From: Planctomycetota bacterium | GTDB lineage: Bacteria > Planctomycetota > UBA1135 > UBA2386 | Direction of reading: 5' to 3' | Length of the DNA: 64,000 nt | Assembly (NCBI GenBank): GCA_020848735.1 | Contig: JADLHO010000108.1 | Location: 1-64,000 of the forward strand | Shown here: one piece after another, positions 1-8,658 of the stretch | Position numbering within the stretch: position 1 is the first letter of the stretch | Layout: every line of letters starts with the position of its first letter | The notes under the pieces: model-generated | Database searches by the model: none | What the model saw: only the letters and a program-made list of their open reading frames with translations | Told to the model about the DNA's origin: nothing | Translations under genes and position numbers: made by a program

Positions 1-376
1 GCGCCTCGAGGACGTCGTCGACCGCGTCGGCGAGTCGCATCGCGAGCTCTCCGGCGGGCTCGGTTGCGGCCACGGCCGCGGCCGAGCGCAGCCAACCGGC
101 GAGCTCGATCGCCGCGTTCTCGGCCGGCTCGCCCGATTCCCCCGGCTTCCCCGGCTCCCGCAGCGTGGCCAGCCAGGACACGAGATCGGCCTCGGCGAGC
201 CAATCCGCCGCGTCGAGGCGCGTGCGGGACCCGAGCCAGCCACCGAGGCGGATCGATCCGGAGGGGAGCGGCTCGAGGACCGGAAGCTCCCTTCGCATCG
301 TCGGCTCCTGGGCGACGGCCTCGACCTGCGGCATCGAGCCGGGCAGCGCGGCGAGCAACACGACGACGGGGACCAT
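1..376 (-). CDS. Exported GH127-like (beta-L-arabinofuranosidase-type) protein, N-terminal fragment
   Basis: This gene runs off the left edge, so only the first 125 residues are visible, read from an ATG at 376. The N-terminus starts MVPVVVLLAALPGSMPQVEA, a short hydrophobic stretch that would serve as a signal peptide. It is followed by GGWLGSRTRLDAADWLAEAD, then a segment ending in AIELAGWLRSAAAVAA. The order of a GGW-G-R motif, a short helical stretch and a W-L-A-A segment resembles the start of glycoside hydrolase family 127 (DUF1680) proteins, which remove beta-L-arabinofuranose from plant or algal glycans. The frame stays open to base 1 with strongly GC3-biased codons. The family call rests on the N-terminus alone, without catalytic residues, and is tentative; the exported coding region is more certain. 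Confidence 0.5.
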   Translation of the reverse strand, partial: MVPVVVLLAALPGSMPQVEAVAQEPTMRRELPVLEPLPSGSIRLGGWLGSRTRLDAADWLAEADLVSWLATLREPGKPGESGEPAENAAIELAGWLRSAAAVAATEPAGELAMRLADAVDDVLEA

Positions 377-712
377 TCCCGGGATCACAACCCCCGGGGC
401 ACCCGCCGTCGAGACTCGAGCGCGGAGCGGTGGGCGAGTCCGGCACGCCGTCGACCCGGGCTTTCTCACCGCGTTGGGGACTTCTTTGCAAAGCGCGCCT
501 GGCTTCGGAAGTGATCGTCTGGCGCGCAGCGGCGCGTTTCCGGAACCCACCGGCCGCGTGCATGAACATGCGAGCCCCTTCACGAAACATGCAGTTCGCA
601 CGATGATCCCGCCGCGCGCGGCGGCGCGGCGCTGGAGTTCGGACGGCCGGGCGGCCGAAGACCGACTCGCAGGCAACGCGCCGCGCGCCCCATTGAGGTT
701 GTCACAGCAGCG
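377..712. other. Intergenic region with two AACATGC repeats
   Basis: No gene is supported in these 336 bases, which separate the divergent left-edge gene and the small gene at 713. AACATGC occurs at 565-571 and 586-592, 21 bases apart (two helical turns). The first copy is also part of a short inverted repeat, GCATG-AA-CATGC. This could be a regulator binding region, but no family is suggested by the sequence. Confidence 0.3.
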
Positions 713-1003
713 ATGATCCGAGGTTCGGTCCAGATCGGTGATCCGGTCGTCTACACGATGCGCAAGGTCAGCCCCCATCCCGGGAAGCGTGCGCACGACA
801 TCGATCCGGCGCCGCGCGGCGAGCTCTACGTGTATCTCGTCGACAAGCTCTGGGCCGTCGCCGAGGTGCGGGACGACGGACAGCTCGTGGTCGTGACGCG
901 CCGCGGCAAGCGCTATGTGCTGGCCAAGGACGATCCGAACCTGCGCCGCCCCACCCTCTGGGAACGCCTGCGCTATTGGGCGCGCTTCCCGCGCGCCGGC
1001 TGA
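713..1003 (+). CDS. Small conserved hypothetical protein
   Basis: The product is 96 residues, basic and soluble, with no signal peptide or membrane segment. It reads MIRGSVQIGDPVVYTMRKVS and later VVVTRRGKRYVLAKDDPNLR. It looks like a single small beta-rich domain with alternating beta strands and a basic tail ending WERLRYWARFP. Similar short proteins with a VYxxRKxSxHPG start and a TRRGK core are, from memory, common hypotheticals in planctomycete genomes; no function is known to me. The start is the first ATG of the frame and no good Shine-Dalgarno sequence precedes it. Codon use matches the neighbours. It stands alone between the divergent left-edge gene and a second small gene. Confidence 0.7.
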   Translation: MIRGSVQIGDPVVYTMRKVSPHPGKRAHDIDPAPRGELYVYLVDKLWAVAEVRDDGQLVVVTRRGKRYVLAKDDPNLRRPTLWERLRYWARFPRAG

Positions 1004-1049
1004 GGGCGACGCGAGTTTCCGCGGCGTCCGCTGCACGGAGCGCGCTGCC

Positions 1050-1403
1050 ATGTCGCCCTCGCTCGCCCGCCTCGTCGTCCGCGACGCCGGTCCCCCCTCC
1101 ATCGCCCTCGCGCTCGCGCAGGCCCTGCTGCGACCGCCGAACCCCTCGCCGGAACCGAGCGCGTGGCGCCGCGGCGACCGCCTCGAGCTCGTGGTGCGCG
1201 ACGGCTCGAGCGTGCTCTGGCTCGCGGCTCCCTCGCTCGGCCTGGTCCGCGTCGAGGTGCGGGACGGCCTCGCGAGGCTCGCCCTCGCGCGCGAGCGTCC
1301 GGTGCTGCGCGTCGCGGTCGTCACCGCGGCGAGCCGGCACGCGCGGACGATCCGCGTGCAGGACGCCGACGCCCCCGCTCACTCGGGCCAGGGCAGGTCC
1401 TGA
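1050..1403 (+). CDS. Small hypothetical protein overlapping the sulfatase 3' end
   Basis: A possible protein of 117 residues, starting MSPSLARLVVRDAGPPSIAL. Alternating hydrophobic and charged residues (RLELVVRDG, VRVEVRDG, VLRVAVVTA) suggest a small beta-sheet domain. I do not recognise the family. Support comes from consistent G or C at third codon positions and from the fact that it fills a stretch with no other gene. Its last 25 bases overlap, tail to tail, the end of the sulfatase gene on the other strand. The last dozen residues (DADAPAHSGQGRS) lie in that overlap and look less structured. The call is uncertain because open frames arise easily at this GC content. Confidence 0.45.
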   Translation: MSPSLARLVVRDAGPPSIALALAQALLRPPNPSPEPSAWRRGDRLELVVRDGSSVLWLAAPSLGLVRVEVRDGLARLALARERPVLRVAVVTAASRHARTIRVQDADAPAHSGQGRS

Positions 1404-2890
1404 GCGTCGATCCGGCGCCGCGAGGGCTGGGCCCCCACCGCGCGCGCCAGCTCCGTGAGTCGCGCCGTCAACCGCGCGAGTTCGACCGGGCGCTCGGTCG
1501 CGAGGTCGCGCGACTCGCCGGGATCCGCGAGCAGGTCGTAGAGCTCCAGGCGCGGCGCGGCCTCGCTGCCGTCGTGGAAGAACACGAGCTTGAGCGGACC
1601 CTCGCGCAATGCGGTGAAGGGCTCGAGCCCCGGCCCGGTCGGGCCCCAGAGATGCGGCATGTGCCAGAGGAGCGGCCGCGATGGCGAGACGGGTTCGCCG
1701 CGCAGGAGCGGTGCCAGGTCCTCGCCGTCGAGCGCCGGCAGCGACCTCGCGCCCGCGGCGGCGAGCAGCGTGGCGGTGAGATCCATGGTCACGATCGGCG
1801 TGTCGCAGCGGGTCCCCGGGCGCGCCACTCCCGGCCAGCGCACGATGCACGGCACCCGCAGACCACCCTCATAGGCCGAGCCCTTGCCGCTCCGCAGCGG
1901 CGCATTGTGACCGTGCGGAATGCCACCGCGCGCGACCGCGGAGAGGCCGCCGTTGTCCGAGGTCACGACGACGATCGCGCGCTCGAGCCGCCCCGCCGCC
2001 GCGAGTTCGTCGAGCAGCACGCCGAGTGCGTCGTCGACGCTCGCGACCATCGACGCATAGGCGGCCTCGATGGGATCGAGCCCCGCGAAACGCGGGAGCG
2101 TGCGCGGGTTCGCGGTGATCGGCGTGTGCACGGCATAGGGCGCGAAGTGGAGGAAGACCGGCCGCGTGTCGGCCAGCGCCGTGCGCAGCGCGCGCCGCGC
2201 CTCCTCGGCGAGGACGTCGGTGAGGTCCACGTCGCGGCCGTGCCAGGCCTCGAGACCGGGAACGTCCCAGACGCTCGCGGTCGCCGGTCGACCCTTGCGC
2301 AGGCTGTCCATGAACCGCTCGGTGCCGCGGTAGCTGCCCGGCGCCCCCGCGGCATGACCCGCGATGGCGACCTCGAAGCCGAGCGTCGCGGGATCGGCGG
2401 CGGCGGTCCCCGTCGCACCGAAGTGCGCCTTGCCGACGTGGATCGTCCGATAACCGCGTTCCGCGAGGCGATCGGCGAGGGTCGGTGCGTCGGCATCGAG
2501 ACCGTCGACCCGCCACTCCGGCGGCAGGAGCCGCGGGTGTGGCGAGCTCGTGTCCTGCCCGCCGTGCAGGGTCCAGTAACTCACGTGATGACGCGCGGGG
2601 AGCTGCCCCGTCATCAGGCTCACGCGCGTGGGCGTGCAGACCGGCGCCGCCGCATAGGCCTGGTCGAATCGCACACCCTCGCGTACGAGGCGATCGACGT
2701 GCGGGGTGAGGAATGCGGCGTGCAGCGGGGTCGGCGAGGGTTGCGCGGCGACGCCGAGGTCCTGCCAGCCGAGATCGTCGACCAGGACCACGACGATGTC
2801 GGGGAGCGGCGTGGGATCGCGACGCGGCGCAGAGCCACACGCCGACAATCCGAGTGCGAGCACGGCGAGGACACGGCGGAGGCGAGGCAT
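1379..2890 (-). CDS. Lipoprotein sulfatase (formylglycine-dependent, S1 type)
   Basis: The product is 503 residues and hydrolyses sulfate esters, probably on polysaccharides. A lipoprotein signal ends at the lipobox LSAC with Cys18, so the mature protein is probably membrane-anchored outside the cytoplasm. The N-terminal metal site is VVVLVDDLGWQDLG (Asp38, Asp39). CTPTR at 85-89 fits the C-x-P-x-R sulfatase signature whose Cys is converted to formylglycine. The later motifs VVTSDNGG and KGSAYEGGLRVPCIVRWPG are typical of the alkaline-phosphatase-fold sulfatases. Length is normal for the family. The formylglycine-generating enzyme is not in this window. Planctomycetes carry many sulfatases for degrading sulfated algal glycans; the actual substrate here cannot be read from sequence. 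The adjacent WbsX-like gene is divergent. Confidence 0.93.
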   Translation of the reverse strand: MPRLRRVLAVLALGLSACGSAPRRDPTPLPDIVVVLVDDLGWQDLGVAAQPSPTPLHAAFLTPHVDRLVREGVRFDQAYAAAPVCTPTRVSLMTGQLPARHHVSYWTLHGGQDTSSPHPRLLPPEWRVDGLDADAPTLADRLAERGYRTIHVGKAHFGATGTAAADPATLGFEVAIAGHAAGAPGSYRGTERFMDSLRKGRPATASVWDVPGLEAWHGRDVDLTDVLAEEARRALRTALADTRPVFLHFAPYAVHTPITANPRTLPRFAGLDPIEAAYASMVASVDDALGVLLDELAAAGRLERAIVVVTSDNGGLSAVARGGIPHGHNAPLRSGKGSAYEGGLRVPCIVRWPGVARPGTRCDTPIVTMDLTATLLAAAGARSLPALDGEDLAPLLRGEPVSPSRPLLWHMPHLWGPTGPGLEPFTALREGPLKLVFFHDGSEAAPRLELYDLLADPGESRDLATERPVELARLTARLTELARAVGAQPSRRRIDAQDLPWPE

Positions 2891-2942
2891 CGGGGACCCA
2901 CGCTTACGGCCCGCTCGGCGCAGGCGCTACAACGCGCGGTCG

Positions 2943-4031
2943 ATGCCTGCCCGCGCGACGCTCGCCGCCTACGTCTACAACGGCTGGCATCCCTGCGCCG
3001 AGCGCGACCGCCATTTCGGCGCCGGCTGGACCGAATGGGAGCTCGTGCGCGCCGCGCGCCCGCTGTTCCAGGGTCATGTGCCCCCGGCCGGGCCGGCGGC
3101 CGGGTCCTACGACGACCGCGAGCCGGCGGTCTGGGACGCTCGCATCGCGACGGCCCGCCGACACGGTGTCGACGTGCTCGTCTCCGGCTGGTTCTGGTCG
3201 CGCGGCAAGCTGGTCTTCGAGCGCGCCCTGCTCGACGGCTTCCTGCGCTGCGAGCGCCAGCACGAGCTGCGCTTCGCGGTGTTCTGGGCCAACCGCATGC
3301 CGCACCGCGTGCTGCCCCTGCGCGAGATCGATCCCTCGGCGCCGCCGCGCTACCGCCGGGTCTTCAGCGATCCCGACGACTTCGTCGCGCTGCTGCGCGA
3401 CTGCGGCGAGCGGTTCTTCCGCCACGACGCGTATTGGCGCATCGGCGGCGCGCCCTACTTCGCGATCTTCGACACGACGTTGTTCCTCCTGCAGATGGGC
3501 GCCGCGCGCGCGGCGGCGGCGATCGCACGCGCGAAGGACGCGCTCGGCGGGCTGCATCTCGTCGCCATCGATCCCGACACGCCGTGGCGCCCGCGGCTGC
3601 GCGAACTCGGCTTCGACGCGGTCTCGCACTACGTGCGGCTGCCGATCTGGAAGGGTGGACCGCGGCAGCAGGACTACGCCGAGCTCGCCGCGCAACGGGA
3701 GGCGGAGTGGGCCGGATGGGCCAGGGACTGCGCGTTGCCCTACTACCCCTCGGTCGCCGCGGGCTGGGACGCGACGCCACGCGGCGTCTGGCACCCGCAC
3801 TCGACGCCGGACCGCTTTCCCTGGGCGCCGGTCGTCACCGGCGCCACGCCGGAGCGCTTCGCCCGTCATCTGCGCGCCGCAGAGGACTGGACGCTCGCCC
3901 AGCACGGTGCGGGGGCGCCGCTCTTCGTCGCGAGCTGGAACGAGTGGAGCGAAGGACACGCCATCGAACCCTCGCGAAGCGACGGCGACGCGCTCCTCCG
4001 CGCGCTCGGGCGCGGCGCTGCCAGGGAGTAG
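2943..4031 (+). CDS. WbsX-like / GH99-like glycan-associated protein
   Basis: The product is 362 residues with no signal peptide. It starts MPARATLAAYVYNGWHPCAE and has the features of the WbsX family, a GH99-related (beta/alpha)8 fold: AAYVYNGWHP near the start, FGAGWTEWELV, VSGWFWSRGKLVFERALLDG, RFAVFWANR, and near the end FVASWNEWSEGHAIEP. The NEWSEG motif is the most diagnostic. WbsX proteins occur in polysaccharide biosynthesis and degradation clusters and often near sulfatases; their enzymatic activity is mostly unproven. The start was set at the first ATG whose downstream sequence matches the family, 52 bases from the divergent sulfatase start. The metallophosphoesterase follows 12 bases after the stop. 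Confidence 0.82.
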   Translation: MPARATLAAYVYNGWHPCAERDRHFGAGWTEWELVRAARPLFQGHVPPAGPAAGSYDDREPAVWDARIATARRHGVDVLVSGWFWSRGKLVFERALLDGFLRCERQHELRFAVFWANRMPHRVLPLREIDPSAPPRYRRVFSDPDDFVALLRDCGERFFRHDAYWRIGGAPYFAIFDTTLFLLQMGAARAAAAIARAKDALGGLHLVAIDPDTPWRPRLRELGFDAVSHYVRLPIWKGGPRQQDYAELAAQREAEWAGWARDCALPYYPSVAAGWDATPRGVWHPHSTPDRFPWAPVVTGATPERFARHLRAAEDWTLAQHGAGAPLFVASWNEWSEGHAIEPSRSDGDALLRALGRGAARE

Positions 4032-4043
4032 GCTCTCGCGCGC

Positions 4044-5294
4044 ATGACCCGCCGACGCAAGGTCTGGATCGGTGCCGCGACGCTCGCCGTGCTCGCGCTG
4101 TTCCTCGTGCCGACCTGTGCGCCGCCGCCCCTGGACTCGGCCGCCTACGTGCAGGCGGTGACGGCGACCGAGGCCGTGATCGCGCGGTGGACGGCGTCGC
4201 CGCGGCAGCTCGGCCTCGTCGTGCGCAAGGACGGCAAGGACGTCTTCGCGGCGGCCGCGGGGATCCCGCGCACGCACCACGAGCTGCGGGCGACGGGTCT
4301 GATGGCGGCGACGCGCTACGAGTTCGCGCTCCGCGACGAGGACGGGACCGAGGTCGAGCGCGGGAGCTTCGTCACGCGCTCCGAGGACGACCGCCACCCC
4401 GTGCACTTCGCGGTCTTCGGGGATTCCGGCGGTCAACCCTGGTGGGTCGAGATCCACGGCTCGCCGCTCATGCGCCTGCTGCACGCGCACCGCTGGCTCC
4501 CGATCGAGAGCGCGCCGGCGGCGGTCGGTGCCCTGCTCGTCGCGGAGGCTCCCGACTTCGCGCTGCACGTCGGCGACGTCGTCTATCCGCGCGGCGAACT
4601 GCAGCACTACCACGCGGGCTTCTTCCGGCCCTTCGGCGAGTTCGCCCGCACGCGACCGATCTACGCCGTCTTCGGCAATCACGACGTCATGACCGGCGAC
4701 GGCGAGGCCTTCCGGCAGGTCTTCGCGGTGCCGGCGGACGACCCGGGCGAGCATTGCTTCAGCTTCCGGGACGGTCCCCTGCGGGTGATCGGGCTCGACC
4801 TCAACGGCGAGGTCGACGCGCAGCACCGCTCGATCCGCTTCCTGCGACGCGCGCTCGAGACCGCCGAGGAACCCTGGATCCTCGTCTACAGCCATTACCC
4901 GCTGCGCTCGGTCTACCGGGCGTCGCCGCGGCCCGACCTGCTCGCGCACTATGGACCGCTCTGCCGCGAGTTCGGCGTCGACCTGATCTGCGCCGGCCAC
5001 GACCACAACTACCAGCGCTACGGCAGACCCGGCGAGACGATCGAGGTCGTCAGCGGCGGCGGCGGCAAGAGCCTCTACGAGATCAACCAGCGCCCCGACG
5101 GGCTCGAGGTCGCGGAGATCGCCTTCCACGCGAGCTTCGTGCGGATCGACGGGCTCACGCTGCGCTTCGTCGCGAAGGCGATCGATGGGCGCACCCTCGA
5201 CGAGTTCACGATCGACAAGGCGGCCCAGCTCCGCGACGGCACGGCGAAGGGCAACCCGGCGCGCCTCCAGCGGATGCGACGCCTCGTGAACTGA
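4044..5294 (+). CDS. Membrane-anchored or exported calcineurin-like metallophosphoesterase
   Basis: The product is 416 residues. An N-terminal hydrophobic segment (about residues 8-24) acts as an anchor or signal. Residues 30-112 look like the fibronectin-III-type domain found before the catalytic domain in purple acid phosphatase-like enzymes. The binuclear metal-site motifs occur in order: GDSG (Asp127), GDVVYP (Asp178), GNHD (211-214), YSHYP (His284) and AGHDHNYQR (His319, His321). All expected ligands are present, so a phosphomonoesterase or phosphodiesterase is likely, probably acting outside the cytoplasm. It lies 12 bases after the WbsX-like gene and 3 bases before the MATE gene, which suggests co-transcription. 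The substrate is unknown. Confidence 0.9.
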   Translation: MTRRRKVWIGAATLAVLALFLVPTCAPPPLDSAAYVQAVTATEAVIARWTASPRQLGLVVRKDGKDVFAAAAGIPRTHHELRATGLMAATRYEFALRDEDGTEVERGSFVTRSEDDRHPVHFAVFGDSGGQPWWVEIHGSPLMRLLHAHRWLPIESAPAAVGALLVAEAPDFALHVGDVVYPRGELQHYHAGFFRPFGEFARTRPIYAVFGNHDVMTGDGEAFRQVFAVPADDPGEHCFSFRDGPLRVIGLDLNGEVDAQHRSIRFLRRALETAEEPWILVYSHYPLRSVYRASPRPDLLAHYGPLCREFGVDLICAGHDHNYQRYGRPGETIEVVSGGGGKSLYEINQRPDGLEVAEIAFHASFVRIDGLTLRFVAKAIDGRTLDEFTIDKAAQLRDGTAKGNPARLQRMRRLVN

Positions 5295-5297
5295 CGC

Positions 5298-6656
5298 ATG
5301 GACGGACCGACCCCGGCGCCGGCGCGGACAGCGCCGAACGAAGCCCAGGCACCGTTCGCGCTCCGTGAACTCCTGCGCCTCGCGTGGCCCGCGGCGCTGG
5401 CCTCGGTCGTGCGCAGCTTCTATCGGCTCGTCGATCAGTACTTCGTCGCCGAGCACGGGGTCGAGGCGCAGGCGGCGGTCGCGGTCGGCTCGATGGTCGG
5501 CATCCTCTTCGCCGCCTTCGGCGAGCTCGTCGCGATCGGCACGCTCGCGCTCGCGGCGCGGCGCCTGGGCGCCGGCGAGACCGAGCGCGCGCGGGACGTG
5601 ATCCGCACGGGTCTCCGCCTCGCGCTGCTCCTCGGCGCGGCACAGGCGATCGCGACGCTGGGCTTCGGCCCCCTCCTGGGCGAGGTCCTCGTGCCGGATG
5701 CCGCGGGAGATCGAGAACGCCGGCTGCTGATCGACTTCGTGACCTGGATCGGCCTCGGCCAGGTGCTGCTCGTCCCCCTGCCCGTGCTCGGGAGCGCGTT
5801 CATCGCGCTGCATCGACCGCGCACGCAGCTGCTGCTCGAGAGCCTGAGCGTGCTGGTCAACGTGGTGCTCGCCGCATTGCTCGTGCCGCGCTACGGGGTC
5901 GGCGGCGCCGGACTCGCGACCGCGCTCTCGCGTGCGCCCTCCCTCGTGCTCGGTCTCGTGCTCCTCGCGCGCAGCGGCGTGCCGCACCCGCTCACGCGGG
6001 GCGGCGAACGCGGCGTGGTGGGCGCGATGCTGCGCATCGGCCTGCCCGCCTGCGTCGGGGCGCTGCTCTATTCGGGCGTCTACCAGGCGATGCTCGCGGT
6101 CACGTTCCGGCACTTCGGGCCGGAGGGGCGCGCGGCGCTCGGCCCCGGCTTCGGCATCGAGGTCACCTTCTATTACGCCTACTACGGCATCGCCTATGCG
6201 GCGGGCAGCCTCTGCGGTCACGCGCTGGGACAGGGCCGCCCCGACCGCGCGATGGCGATCGGTCGCGCCGCGGCGCGCATCGGCGTGCTGTTCGCGGTCT
6301 TCGCCGGGTTGATGTTCTGGATCGCCGGGCCGCTGATGGTCGCCCTGTTCGCGGACGACCCGCGCGCCGTCGCCGCGTGCCTCGAGTACCTGCACTGGAT
6401 GGCGCCCGCGCAGCCGCTGCAGGCGCTCCAGGTGACCCTGGACCAATGCCTCATCGGGGCCGGGGTCACGATGCCGGTGATGATCAGCACGAGCACGATG
6501 AACGTGCTCCGGGTCCCGCTCTCCTACCTGCTCGCCATCACGTGCGGCATGGGTCTGCCCGGCGTCTGGCTCACGGTGGACCTCACCGCCGCCGGCCGCA
6601 CGCTCTGGAGCTGGCTGCGCTTCCGGACGGGTCGCTGGACCCAGAAGCAGATCTGA
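5298..6656 (+). CDS. MATE family multidrug/polyspecific exporter
   Basis: The product is 452 residues with about twelve hydrophobic segments in two similar halves, as in the MATE (NorM/DinF) family of cation-coupled exporters. Useful landmarks are LLRLAWPAALASVVRSFYRL and VDQYFVAEHG near the start, then GIEVTFYYAYYGIAYAAGSL at the start of the second half. Length is normal for the family. The start codon follows the metallophosphoesterase stop by three bases, so the two genes are probably translated from one transcript. The short polar tail after the last membrane helix (FRTGRWTQKQI) is unremarkable. The substrate cannot be predicted; in this family it ranges from drugs to cell-wall precursors. 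Confidence 0.9.
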   Translation: MDGPTPAPARTAPNEAQAPFALRELLRLAWPAALASVVRSFYRLVDQYFVAEHGVEAQAAVAVGSMVGILFAAFGELVAIGTLALAARRLGAGETERARDVIRTGLRLALLLGAAQAIATLGFGPLLGEVLVPDAAGDRERRLLIDFVTWIGLGQVLLVPLPVLGSAFIALHRPRTQLLLESLSVLVNVVLAALLVPRYGVGGAGLATALSRAPSLVLGLVLLARSGVPHPLTRGGERGVVGAMLRIGLPACVGALLYSGVYQAMLAVTFRHFGPEGRAALGPGFGIEVTFYYAYYGIAYAAGSLCGHALGQGRPDRAMAIGRAAARIGVLFAVFAGLMFWIAGPLMVALFADDPRAVAACLEYLHWMAPAQPLQALQVTLDQCLIGAGVTMPVMISTSTMNVLRVPLSYLLAITCGMGLPGVWLTVDLTAAGRTLWSWLRFRTGRWTQKQI

Positions 6657-6729
6657 GGATCGGGATGCAGCGTCGGCAGGAATGCCGCGATCGTGGGACC
6701 GGCGCGGGCTTTGGCGGGCGCCGCGGATC

Positions 6730-6737
6730 GCTAACGT
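6730..6737 (+). promoter_or_regulatory. Candidate -10 element (GCTAACGT) of the CocE/NonD gene
   Basis: GCTAACGT ends six bases before the ATG at 6744, so transcription would begin at or next to the start codon. The same octamer precedes fusA on the other strand. Confidence 0.45.
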
Positions 6738-6743
6738 GCGCGC

Positions 6744-8621
6744 ATGATCGATCCCGCAGTCCGTGTCGCACACGGTCCCGGCCCCTCGCTCTCCGCCTGG
6801 ACCATCGCCTTGAGCTTCGCACTCTCGCCGTCGGTCTCGGCGCAGGACACCGCGGCCGCGGCCGTGCCCCGCTTCGAGGACGGGGAGGCCCAGGTGGTCG
6901 AGGCCTTCGCGGACGCGAAGGAGTGGATCCGCGAGCAGCTCTGGGTCGAGACGAGCTTCGACAGCGATGGCGACGGCAAGCCCGACCGCATGCACGTCGA
7001 TGTGACGCGTCCCAAGCAGACGGCGAGCGCGGGGCTGAAGGTGCCCGTGATCTACGAGACGAGCCCCTACTTCGCCGGCACGGGCGGCACCGACGCCGCG
7101 TACTTCTGGAATCCCTCGCACGCGCTCGGGGCGACGCCACCGGTGCGCGGCGAGATGCCCCCGATCCCCTTCCGCACGCCGCGCGGGATGATCGCGAACT
7201 CCGAGGTGCAGACCTGGGTGCCGCGCGGCTTCGCCGTCGTGCACTCGTCGTCGCCGGGCACGGGGCTCTCGCAGGGCTGTCCCACCGTCGGCGGCGACAA
7301 CGAGTCGCTCGCGCCGAAGGCCGTGATCGACTGGCTCAACGGCCGTGCGAAGGGCTTCACCAGCGCGACCGGCGGCGAGCCCGTCCTGGCCGACTGGTGC
7401 ACGGGCAAGGTCGGGATGATCGGCACGTCCTACAACGGCACGCTGCCGCTCGCGGCGGCGACGACCGGGGTCGAAGGGCTCGAGGCGATCGTGCCGATCG
7501 CGCCGAACACCTCGTACTACCACTACTACCGCAGCCACGGCCTCGTCCGGCATCCCGGTGGCTACATGGGCGAGGACATCGACGTCCTCTACGACTTCAT
7601 CAACAGCGGCGACCCCGCGCGTCGCGAGTACTGCAACGAGAAGGTCCGCGCCGAGCAGCTGCAGAAGCACCAGGACCGGATCACCGGCGACTACAACGAG
7701 TTCTGGGCCGGACGCGACTACCTGAACGACCTCGCGCCGATGAAGGCCGCGACGCTGATGTCGCACGCGTTCAACGATTGGAACGTGATGCCCGAGCACA
7801 GCGTGCGCATCCATGCCGCGCTCAAGCAGAAGGGCGTGCCCTGCATCGCGTTCTTCCACCAGGGCGGACACGGCGGTCCGCCGCCGCTCACGCTCGTCAA
7901 CCGCTGGTTCACGCGCTTCCTCTACGGCATCGAGAACGGCGTCGAGGGCGGGCCGCGGAGCTGGATCGTGCGGGAGGACGCGGCGCGCTCGAAGCCGACG
8001 GCCTACCCCGACTACCCGCATCCCGACGCGGCACCCGTGAGGCTCCACCTGGGTCGCTCGGGCACGGCGCTCGGCACGCTCGCGCGAGCCGAGAGCAAGG
8101 GCCAGGGCCAGGAGACGCTCGTCGACGACGCCGCGATCACGGGCGCGGAACTCGCGAGCGCCGAGCGGAGCGACCATCGGCTGCTGTACGCGACCGAGGC
8201 GCTGACCAGCGCAGTCCATCTCTCCGGGACGGCGCGCCTGCACGTGAGGCTCGCGTGCGATCGCCCGGCCACCAACTTCAGCGTCTGGCTCGTCTCGCTG
8301 CCGTACACCGGCGGACGCAAGATCACCGACGACGTGATCACGCGCGGCTGGGCCGATCCGCAGAACCGCGGCTCGCTCACGACGAGCGCGCCCCTCGTCC
8401 CGGGCGAGTTCGTCGAGTTCGCCTTCGACCTGCAGCCCGACGACCAGGTGATCCAGCCCGGTGAGCGCATCGGCCTGATGCTCTTCGCGAGCGACCGCGA
8501 CTTCACGCTCTGGCCGCCCGCCGGGACGAAGGTGACCGTCGATCTCGACGCGACGTGGATCGAACTGCCGCTCGTCGGCGGCGAGGCCGCCTTCGCGGCG
8601 GCGATCGCCGCGAAGCGCTGA
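6744..8621 (+). CDS. Exported CocE/NonD family (S15-like) serine hydrolase
   Basis: The product is 625 residues. A signal peptide is predicted to end near SVSA-QD (about residue 33), though it lacks a strongly basic start. The alpha/beta-hydrolase domain follows, with the nucleophile elbow GTSYNG (Ser229), a likely acid residue in SHAFNDWNV and a likely catalytic His in FFHQGGHGG. The C-terminal part (from about residue 410) is the jelly-roll domain typical of X-Pro dipeptidyl-peptidase and cocaine esterase relatives, containing RLACDRPATNFSVWLVSLP. Members cleave peptides after proline or hydrolyse esters and amides; which of these applies is not visible. DSDGDGKPDR at about 73-82 is a calcium-loop-like Asp run. 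It has its own candidate promoter just upstream and ends facing the caspase gene. Confidence 0.9.
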   Translation: MIDPAVRVAHGPGPSLSAWTIALSFALSPSVSAQDTAAAAVPRFEDGEAQVVEAFADAKEWIREQLWVETSFDSDGDGKPDRMHVDVTRPKQTASAGLKVPVIYETSPYFAGTGGTDAAYFWNPSHALGATPPVRGEMPPIPFRTPRGMIANSEVQTWVPRGFAVVHSSSPGTGLSQGCPTVGGDNESLAPKAVIDWLNGRAKGFTSATGGEPVLADWCTGKVGMIGTSYNGTLPLAAATTGVEGLEAIVPIAPNTSYYHYYRSHGLVRHPGGYMGEDIDVLYDFINSGDPARREYCNEKVRAEQLQKHQDRITGDYNEFWAGRDYLNDLAPMKAATLMSHAFNDWNVMPEHSVRIHAALKQKGVPCIAFFHQGGHGGPPPLTLVNRWFTRFLYGIENGVEGGPRSWIVREDAARSKPTAYPDYPHPDAAPVRLHLGRSGTALGTLARAESKGQGQETLVDDAAITGAELASAERSDHRLLYATEALTSAVHLSGTARLHVRLACDRPATNFSVWLVSLPYTGGRKITDDVITRGWADPQNRGSLTTSAPLVPGEFVEFAFDLQPDDQVIQPGERIGLMLFASDRDFTLWPPAGTKVTVDLDATWIELPLVGGEAAFAAAIAAKR

Positions 8622-8629
8622 CGGCGGCG

Positions 8630-8647
8630 GCGCGCAGCTCCGCGCGC
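8630..8647. terminator. Candidate bidirectional hairpin between convergent genes
   Basis: GCGCGC, a six-base loop and GCGCGC lie between the convergent CocE/NonD and caspase genes. There is no T-run on either side, so a role in termination is only plausible. Confidence 0.25.
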
Positions 8648-8658
8648 GGCGCCCGGTG

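Noticed and set aside
4029-4034. TAGGCT before the metallophosphoesterase as a -10 element
   Set aside because: TAG is the stop codon of the preceding gene, so the match is probably chance.
1163-5368. A 1401-codon open frame on the plus strand across the sulfatase, WbsX-like and phosphoesterase genes
   Set aside because: Low-complexity Arg/Ala composition with no domain; it is antisense or out of frame to clearly conserved genes. High GC removes stop codons in alternative frames.
2904-8243. A 1779-codon minus-strand open frame opposite the plus-strand genes
   Set aside because: Composition is random, Arg/Glu/Ala-rich, and the other strand encodes WbsX-like, phosphoesterase, MATE and CocE domains.
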